From Trachelipus rathkii (Eukaryota; Arthropoda; Malacostraca; Isopoda; Trachelipodidae): DNA of 17,922 bases. This document shows, piece by piece, positions 10,786 to 17,922 of this stretch (positions are counted from its first letter, which is position 1; every line of letters starts with the position of its first letter). Position numbers and translations under genes: made by a program. The DNA lies in the NCBI GenBank assembly GCA_015478945.1, contig JABUQX010131020.1, positions 17,501-35,422 on the forward strand. Reading direction: 5' to 3'. The notes below the pieces were generated by a model that was not told the DNA's origin, searched no databases, and saw only the letters and a program-made list of their open reading frames with translations.

Positions 10786-10955
10786 GACAGGTGCGGTGCT
10801 GAGTTAGTAAACTTTCGTTTAGTCTCAGTGACATTTCTAATTACAAAATCTCGTTTTATTTATAAACGTCCAACGAATAAATATTCTGGCACTGTGCAAA
10901 TTAAAGTTCATTACAATTATTATTCTTTTTTTTAATTTGCTTAAAACATTAGATT

Positions 10956-11930
10956 TTAACTAAAATTTAATGCTTTAATGTTATATAACCGTAAAAAATT
11001 TTGCATTTACATACTAACGCAGAAACATCAAAAAATATCGCCATCCAACCTACCCTCCTATCCCATCATGATCTATTAATCGCAATTATTATATGAAACC
11101 AAAATCGATTGAATTGCTTTAATTTGGATAAAATTGTATATGTACATTCGTAGAAAGCTAAATCAGGTAAAAATATCAGTTAAAAAAACGTTGTTTGTAA
11201 AATTTGTCATTTCCATGAATACTATATAACTTTCTGATCTAAATTGATCTATTGAGTCAAATATATTTTGTATACAAAAGATATTACTGTATTTAATTTT
11301 AATATATTCTGTTAAATATTAGGTATAAAGTAAAAAGATTTATTATTAAAGTATAAATACTAAAATTTTAAGAGAACAATTTGTAATTACCGACAGAAAT
11401 CATAATCAGTAAGCTAAAATAGAAAATATAAGAAACTAGTAAATCAAATAAAATCAGTAACTCAGTAAATCAACCACCCACTCTTACCTCCTACCTTTCT
11501 ATAGATCTATAAATCTAATTAGAATTTGATACTATGATCTTTGATCTTTAGATCAAGTCATATTTTTATTAAAATTGTTATGTTATCATCCCAAGCAGAA
11601 ATCACTAAATACAGTGTTCATCAATATAAGACCACCCACTATCTCTAAAACCCATCTATAATAACTATTGCTCTATGATCTATTGACATTTCGATTCTAA
11701 TGACAAGTCAATTTGTATAACATAACACAAAAACTTTATTATTTTTTGTTTCTTAACATTTTGTTTAAACTAAAATTTATTCTTATATATATAATTAAAA
11801 AATATTGCAATTACATACCCTAGAAGCAGTAAATCTAGTAAATCATTAATCAACACCCACGCATCATCCTACCCATACATGGGAGCTAGGCGATCATTGA
11901 TCTAATTGAATCTATGATCATCATTTTAAA
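10956..11930 (+). repeat. Degenerate modular repeat with C-rich cores and GATC clusters
   Basis: A module recurs several times: TTAA(A)CTAAAATTTA, then TTGCA(A/T)TTACATAC, an A-rich stretch with CAGTAA or CAGAAA, a C-rich core (ACCCTCC, ACCACCCACT, ACACCCACGC) and finally one or more GATCTA/TGATC words. The heads at 10956-11014 and 11767-11818 align over about 60 bp. C-rich cores lie at about 11041-11065, 11471-11500, 11629-11655 and 11851-11876. GATC clusters lie near 11070, 11235-11250, 11503-11552, 11677 and 11892-11920. Spacing is irregular (about 160-260 bp), so this is an old decayed tandem or dispersed family. Similar modules appear at 13465-13530 and, inverted, near 17335-17450. Confidence 0.5.
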
Positions 11931-12608
11931 CATAAAATAGTAATAAAAAAATAATATGCTGTAGCGTTAAAATAAGGTTTGCTGCACTTTGTTTGCAGTT
12001 TGATTTTTGTTGGTTGTTGTTGTTGTGTGAGAGGTGTTGTTTATTGGGTAGTTGTAGGGATATTATTAAGGCGGCATAGATTACTATCAAGTTAATACAA
12101 AATAATATCAAGGCCACAAGCAACATATCTCTAAAATAAAATGTACTTTACACATTAACATTGTAAAATAATTGAACTAACACAAAATTTCATCCGAGCC
12201 AAACTAGACACTACAGCATTCAGATATCAAGGTACTAATATAAAGTTTCAACTTACAGCAGGAAGATCAGCATACAACTAACTTTAGCATGCAAATCACA
12301 AAATTATTATATATTATATATGAACATAAAATAATAACTTTATTGCAAGTACATAATATAACATATATACATATTATTTATTGATTAATTATTATTATTA
12401 TAATTATTATATAATTATTCTCACACAGCTCGCACACAACAAACGCGGCGAATCACTTGCCTCCAGGTCCACAACAAACATGGTAGGTAAATTGGTCTGT
12501 ACCAGACACATAAACATACGTTCTTGTTACCAAGGTCAACCAATCGAGACTGTATTATGCTATGCAAGACATCCAATGATAATTCGAGAATGACTCATAA
12601 GACTAATA
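11931..12608. other. No gene seen; GTT-rich tract and AT-rich DNA
   Basis: A G/T-skewed tract at 11985-12062 with several TTG/GTT units is followed by AT-rich sequence. The 70-codon plus ORF at 12381-12593 begins with Tyr/Asn/Ile low complexity and has no recognised motif. The 66-codon minus ORF at 11926-12126 is a hydrophobic reading of the GTT tract. Nothing here is supported as a gene. Confidence 0.45.
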
Positions 12609-12702
12609 TTGACACATGAAAGGGCAAACGAGATTTATACATATGTTCCAAATCTTTGACACATGAGAAGGGTGACTAGAATTTATTACTAATTGTTTCC
12701 CC
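12609..12702 (+). repeat. Two imperfect direct repeats, 47-bp period
   Basis: TTGACACATGA occurs at 12609-12619 and 12656-12666, and similarity continues for about 35-40 bp (AGGG, A(C)GAGATTTAT versus GGG, AGAATTTAT). Two copies only; it may be a small duplication. Confidence 0.6.
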
Positions 12703-12935
12703 TAGCTACTTAAAAAACTGTTATTTATCTATAACAAGTAGTTTTCAAAATTATAATAAGTCCATAGTATTCTGCATAGCATATAATTATATAGACCTAG
12801 GCACTATTATTATATTTCATATAGCTATTTTAATAATTATCTTTATTATATATAGTAAAAATTAATAAAAAATGATTTTATATTATTATATATATTAATA
12901 TATATTATTATATATAATTCTTATTGTTATAATCA
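12703..12935. other. AT-rich DNA, nothing recognised
   Basis: AT-rich sequence including TATATTATTATATA words at about 12880-12915. No ORF or repeat unit worth naming. Confidence 0.5.
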
Positions 12936-12939
12936 AATT

Positions 12940-13062
12940 ATATGAAGAAACAAACAAATAACAACTACCACACTCAATCACAGACGCACATTCTCAAACA
13001 CGAAAACAAACAACCACACACCCAAACAAACAAACACAAACACAAAACACACAAAAAACAAA
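12940..13062 (+). repeat. C/A-rich tract, (CAAA)n and (CA)n-like
   Basis: About 120 bp almost free of G on the plus strand, made of CAAA, CAAACA and CACA words. Its CAACTACC (12963-12970 region) is complementary to GGTAGTTG-like sequence in the GTT-rich tract near 12048-12056, a short inverted match. Confidence 0.7.
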
Positions 13063-14440
13063 ATTATAGACACTAGCGTAATAACATAGCAGAATCATCG
13101 ATAATTAAATTACATGAACGCTATTCTATGAGTCAAGCGATGTATAACATTTCGAAACATCAGTTGAGAAGATATTACATTTTTACATTTTAATATAATT
13201 TAACATTCGTTGTTTTATTCCAACTTTACTTATTATATACTATATTTACTGTTAAGTAGTATATAGTAATTATTTATTAGTTTTATATATTTAAAATTGT
13301 TGAATTCAAATAATTTACATATTTTAAAAAAACTTTTAATTTATATATTGACTATCATTTAAGAAATTTGTTTAAAAAAATTATATATCATTTTAATTCT
13401 AGAAAAACTTAAAAATTTTATGCGTTTTACAAACCAAACGTAAACAGTAATCCGTAATAAACATCAAACATCCAACACCTCAGCTAACTCAGCATTGATA
13501 ATGATCTAATTGATTCAATCATCGAGTATCATTGAGGGAAACATAACAATAAAAAAAGTTTTATAACTTGACACAAACGATAAATGCAAAGTAGCATAAA
13601 GTTTTCATACACCATTATAAAAATAGATAAAAAAAATTAACATCAACTCTACAAAAAGGTCAGGAACCTGACCAGATCTAATACATAACTTAAGGCACGA
13701 ATAATAACATGACTAAAAACTCCACATCAAAGTTCCACACTTAACCACAGTAAAGTAACTACATAAGCATACAAAAACTGTAACCTATTCACCTTTCATA
13801 ATCATATGATTAATTTCATTAATCAGCATATTTGCAAATTTTGGGTTTTTTAAATAAATAAAAATTTTAAAAAATATCATACCTTGACTAATATTATATA
13901 GATTTACGAATGCACAGATAACGGTCAACATTTACATTATAAAGGCTAATATAAACATAACTGAACTTAAAAATAAAGTACAAACGACAAAACTAACATA
14001 ACCTCACGTATGAAATAATCGCTACCACACAAGTTCGAATACTTACAAAAGGGAAATACAAACACTAAATCACATAAATATGACGCGTATGTTTATGATT
14101 CCAATAAAAAGGAGACAACATATAAAAGAAGCAGTTTAGAACCATTATAGATATTATGAGAAGCTGTATAAAATGTTTATCAAAAAGATACCAACATCTT
14201 TGAACTGTGAATTGAACCATCATAAAAATCAAACTCATCAAATAAAACATATATAACTATTAAACAAACATGAATAAAGCAAATCTGGAATAATCTAACA
14301 TTATCGCAAAACGTAGCCTATACCCACGATCTAATCAAAACTAGCCATGTCAATCAACAGTAATTCTTAAGAAACTTACATATTCTCTAATCAGTTATAA
14401 TTCAATTGAACATAGTAATAATTACAAACTAAAACAGAAA
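13063..14440. other. AT-rich, G-poor DNA without recognised genes
   Basis: About 1.4 kb of AT-rich DNA with a marked lack of G on the plus strand in its second half. One copy of the GATC-containing module lies at 13465-13530 (CATCCAACACCTC, then TGATCTAATTGATTC). The 61-codon minus ORF at 14065-14250 is a hydrophobic reading of AT-rich sequence and is not supported. Confidence 0.5.
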
Positions 14441-14640
14441 ATTAAATAACTAAAAATAAAAAATATCATAATATCAATAATATAAATAAGAATAGAAATT
14501 ATATATAGAGAGTAGTAAATACTATATATAAATAATAAAAATTATAATATATATATATATTAACTATTAATAATAACATATATAAATATCAAATAATATA
14601 TAGATTAAAAATATAATAAATTATATAAAAACCAACGAAA
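14441..14640. repeat. A/T low-complexity block
   Basis: Almost only A and T (ATAAATAATAAAAAT type words and a TATATATATATA run near 14550). Confidence 0.75.
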
Positions 14641-15110
14641 TTTCAATATACTTAATAATTTATATTAGTTATTGCACGTTATATAATATATTGTTTATTA
14701 GTAATTAGATTATTATTAATGTATATACATCAACATAAGTTTAAAAGATCCTCAACAACACCCAAATAATAACGCATGCACACATTACGTCAAAAGCATC
14801 ACAACTAGACCATAGTCGTAAAATAACTCTATTGAGAGGTGACAAGAAGTGAGAAACACATGCAAAAGTGTAAAAAGATTAAGCGTTGGGGAAAACAAAA
14901 GAAAGGGTATCAAATTACATAAAAGATGTTGCTTTGTTCTACAAGGTATGAATCGGTTCAACAATCTGCTTACGAAGGTAAAATGGCGATAGACGTATAA
15001 AATGTATGCAAACACACACACCACACCCACAACACACACATACATAACTGAGCACACATAAAAAATAATTGAAAGAAAATTTAATAAAAATCTTATCATA
15101 ATGTATATTA
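14641..15110. other. G-poor island with imperfect (CA)n, no gene
   Basis: An island with an imperfect CA microsatellite at about 15010-15058 (ACACACACACC, CACACCCACAAC). The overlapping minus-strand ORFs at 14785-15099 and 14939-15244 owe their length to this repeat (Val/Cys strings) and AT-rich DNA. They have no recognisable domain. Confidence 0.55.
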
Positions 15111-15780
15111 AAATAAAATAAATTTAAAATATATATTATATATATATTAAGTAACATATAAAAGAATAATAAAAAAAAGAAATTATATACTTTATGCTTA
15201 GTCACAACAAAATAACCCAAACAAATGGCTATTTGTTTGACCACGTGAAACTTAATAATTCTACAAATGTTAAAAATAAAAAATCTATTATTAAACCATA
15301 TTTTACTAAATCGGACATAAATATATATGTATAAAGAAGAATAATAAAACTTAAAAAAAATAAGAAAGCGAACTGTATTAAGTACAGTGTGTTCAATAAT
15401 ATTGTGTTAACAAATTGTTAAAAATATTATATTAAAACAAAAATATTAGAAAAATAAACATATAAATATATATGTATAAAAAATAAATAATATATAAGTT
15501 TTTTATAGCAAAATAAATATCATAATATAAAGTGATTTAAAATCTAAATGACACGAACACTAAAAAAATATATATATAATATATAAATATAGTATAAAAA
15601 ATAAATATAAGATATATAAATATATATATAAAATAATACATATAATAATATAAAATAATACTTATATATAATTATATATACATACATATATATAATATAA
15701 TTTAAATATAGATAAATAGATATAAATAAAAAATAATAAAAACTATAAAGAAAAAAAAAGAAAGGAAATGTATAAGATAA
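15111..15780. repeat. A/T low-complexity DNA, second long block
   Basis: Mostly A and T in irregular TA/TAA words, densest at 15560-15760. A small more complex patch lies at 15190-15270 and another at 15365-15420. The plus strand is again A-rich over T. Confidence 0.7.
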
Positions 15781-16120
15781 AGAGTCAAAATATGAAGGTG
15801 TAGGAACGCAACCATTAATGTGTGGTGTGTGTGTGTGTGTGTAAGTGTTGTTTGCATAACATTTTTATAACGCATCGCAATTATTACCCTTCATAGTACA
15901 AAGAATGTTGTAACCGAATTCAATACCTTAGAATGCATAACAAAGCAACAGATGATTCAGTAGGATCACCCTTCTTTGTTATCCCTCCAAAAGCAATATA
16001 TCTTATCACACGCTTTGAAGGTATGTTTGGTAGTTTTTTGTATGTAAACATCTCCAAGAGATCATTTCACAACTGATGTTTGTGTCGTGTCTTGTATGGA
16101 GGAACAAAGAGTTGATATGT
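15781..16120. other. Mixed-composition island with (TG)n
   Basis: A TG microsatellite at about 15819-15842 is followed by about 280 bp of more balanced sequence. No protein motif, RNA gene or transposon end was recognised. This island stands out from the A/T blocks on both sides. Confidence 0.5.
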
Positions 16121-16505
16121 GTAATAATACATAATAATAATTAATTTCACAATATAATAAATAATTAATAATAAAATAATAAAAAAATAAAAAATATATA
16201 AAATATTGGTTGTATGATAATATATAAAATAATATAAAAAATATAAATATAAATAATATATATTAAAAATATAAAAAAAAAAAAAAACAATAATAATATA
16301 TAATTAATATAAAAATAATAAAATATAAAATATATATAGTATAATATAATAAATAATTATACAAAAATTAGTTAATTATGTATGTAAGAGAATTTATATC
16401 AATAAGTATTAATAATATATATATAAAAAATAACAAGATTTATAGTCTAAAATAAATATGAAATATAAATAATAAATAATAATATAATTATTAACAAATT
16501 ATAAT
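16121..16505. repeat. A/T low-complexity block
   Basis: Irregular TA/TAA/ATAA words, including an A15-like run near 16276. Few G or C. Confidence 0.75.
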
Positions 16506-17455
16506 TGCGTTAACGTATTTGGTAATATTACTATGACAATGTTAAATTAAAACTGATTTGATAGAAAGAAATGAAAGTATCGTAGAAACTGTAAACTTGC
16601 TAGTTTGAGTTAGAACGTGGATAATGGCAAGTTTATTGCTGAGTAAAATTGTAGGCTATCCGAAGATTGCTAAAGTCTCCACGGTTTATTCATAGTTCAA
16701 AACTAGTGTTTATTTATATAAGATTCATTTGATGAAGGAGTGTAATTCACAGTTAAAATGTTGATCTTTTGATAATTGGTCTTTAGTCTAAGAGATTTGG
16801 TAATATACTCTAGCTGTTGCTGGTAGTTGAAAAGTTGATAAGCAATACAATAGATGTTTTGTAATTGTATGGTTTTTATTCTTCAGAAAGGAAAGTATCA
16901 GAACATATGTGAATGTTAGCAAGATCATCAATACTAGGTATGTTAGATTGTCGTGTAACTAGATTTAAGTTCAGTTATAGTTATGAGATTAGCTTATTAA
17001 TGTAAAAATTTTAGTAGGAAATATTTTCTAGGATCTATGATATTAACAATTTATTATAAAAATTTGTTAATATTAAACATGTAATGTAAAATTAACAATT
17101 GATATTAGAGAGATGCTTGACAAAGTGTTAATAGTACGTTTTTAATGCATGTTAGTACTTTACTGGGTTTAATGGAAACTTGTGAGTTAGCGTTTATTCG
17201 TGCAAGGGTATCTAGTAATTAAGTTTTGTACATTAATTCTAGTCAAGGGAGATACTTTATAATGGAAAACTTATGACTACGTTAGCATATTCCGTGATCC
17301 AATAATAAGAACTTGATTAGTGTTATTTCCACTCAAATGATACCGAAAAAGATGATCATTAGGAAAAACACTAAGTAATAAATCAATGGAAGGGGAAGGT
17401 GGGTGGTGTTTGGAATAATGAAATTACTGATTAACGCTTTAAGGATAAAATGGAA
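16506..17455. other. G-over-C island, no gene seen
   Basis: About 950 bp in which G exceeds C on the plus strand, opposite to 11000-15100. No ORF of note. Near 17335-17450 the reverse complement shows CAGTAATTTCATTATTCC, CACCACCCACCTTCC and AATGATCATC in that order. This is the same module order as at 10956-11930, here inverted. Confidence 0.45.
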
Positions 17456-17710
17456 AAAACGACAACAATTTTATATATAAACTAAAAATATAATAAATTT
17501 GAGTTCAACAAAGCTCTTTCAGAAAAGAGAAAAAATAGTAAAAAATTTCTTAAAAATAAATAACAATTTAAATAAATAAAATAAAAAAATAATTAAAAAC
17601 TAAAATAAATAATTAATAATAACTAATTAACAAAATATAAATAATATAAAGTAATAATGAAACGTAAAAGAAAATAAAAAGAACAAATAATTTATAAATA
17701 AAACTGTAAA
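17456..17710. repeat. A/T low-complexity block
   Basis: A-rich sequence of AAATAAATAA and AATAATAAC words. No regular period. Confidence 0.7.
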
Positions 17711-17922
17711 AATGTAAATATCTCCAACGAGGTTAAAAAAATGTACCCCTGCTTAAATCATCATAGAATAAGTCAGTCCTGTAATGCAGTAAGTTGTAAA
17801 ACGAGATTGCCAGCAATGTATAAAGTTAAAAGTATAAAATTGTGAGTGTGTGTAGATTGTAAGTAGATTTTGTGTGTGTGTGTCCTGTGAGTATGAAGTG
17901 AGTGTGGTGTGTGTTATGATTG
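17711..17922. repeat. Island ending in GT-rich microsatellite
   Basis: About 130 bp of mixed sequence, then imperfect GT/TGTG runs from about 17841 to the window end (GTGTGTGTGT at 17872-17881 region). Nothing else is recognised. Confidence 0.65.

Noticed and set aside
14785..15244. Two minus ORFs of about 100 codons with Val/Cys and Phe/Leu strings
   Set aside because: Length is due to the imperfect CA repeat and AT-rich DNA; they overlap in different frames and show no domain.
9121..17710. CRISPR arrays, telomeric repeats, tRNA or rRNA genes
   Set aside because: No regular repeat-spacer pattern, no TTAGG arrays, no cloverleaf with A/B boxes and no rRNA signature were seen.

Overview
The window reads as non-coding, repeat-rich DNA from an animal nucleus. 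The evidence is an interrupted gene with GT-AG introns, non-LTR retrotransposon relics, hAT-type MITEs, long (TA)n microsatellites and very AT-rich low-complexity DNA. The retrotransposon type and the microsatellite load fit an arthropod, most likely a decapod crustacean. That placement is inference, not something the sequence proves. No bacterial operons, CRISPR arrays, tRNAs or rRNAs were recognised.

Layout. (1) 1-1400, minus strand: a broken Jockey-type non-LTR retrotransposon. Its reverse-transcriptase palm is deleted and two small DNA transposons are nested in it, a TIR element at about 476-913 and a hAT-type MITE at 1102-1281 with an 8-bp target duplication. (2) 1513-5470: two copies of one RTE-like, APE-type LINE lie head to head. 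Copy A (1641-3901, minus) and copy B (4023-5342, plus) are separated and flanked by (TA)n runs at every junction. This gives a 1.3-kb inverted repeat and suggests repeated insertion into one TA microsatellite. (3) 5480-6309, plus strand: three consecutive exons of a gamma-tubulin complex component 4 gene (TUBGCP4; Drosophila Grip75). Their splice sites and phases agree, and there is one apparent 1-base deletion in an A-run of the middle exon. The six-frame ORFs hide this gene because its exons are short. (4) 6310-8900: moderately complex DNA with no recognised gene, perhaps the next intron. It holds one weak candidate for a further GCP4 exon (8459-8584). (5) 8900-17922: AT-rich DNA in which nearly pure A/T blocks alternate with islands. 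The islands hold an A/AAAAT tail, a polypurine tract, a 16-bp palindrome, CA/GT tracts, a 47-bp direct repeat and a degenerate family of C-rich modules ending in GATC clusters.

How the parts relate. The host gene appears to be TUBGCP4 on the plus strand. Everything upstream of 5480 would then be its preceding intron, filled by retrotransposons and microsatellites. If transcribed, that intron would carry a long self-complementary RNA. The last LINE-associated TA tract ends 7 bases before the exon's acceptor AG.
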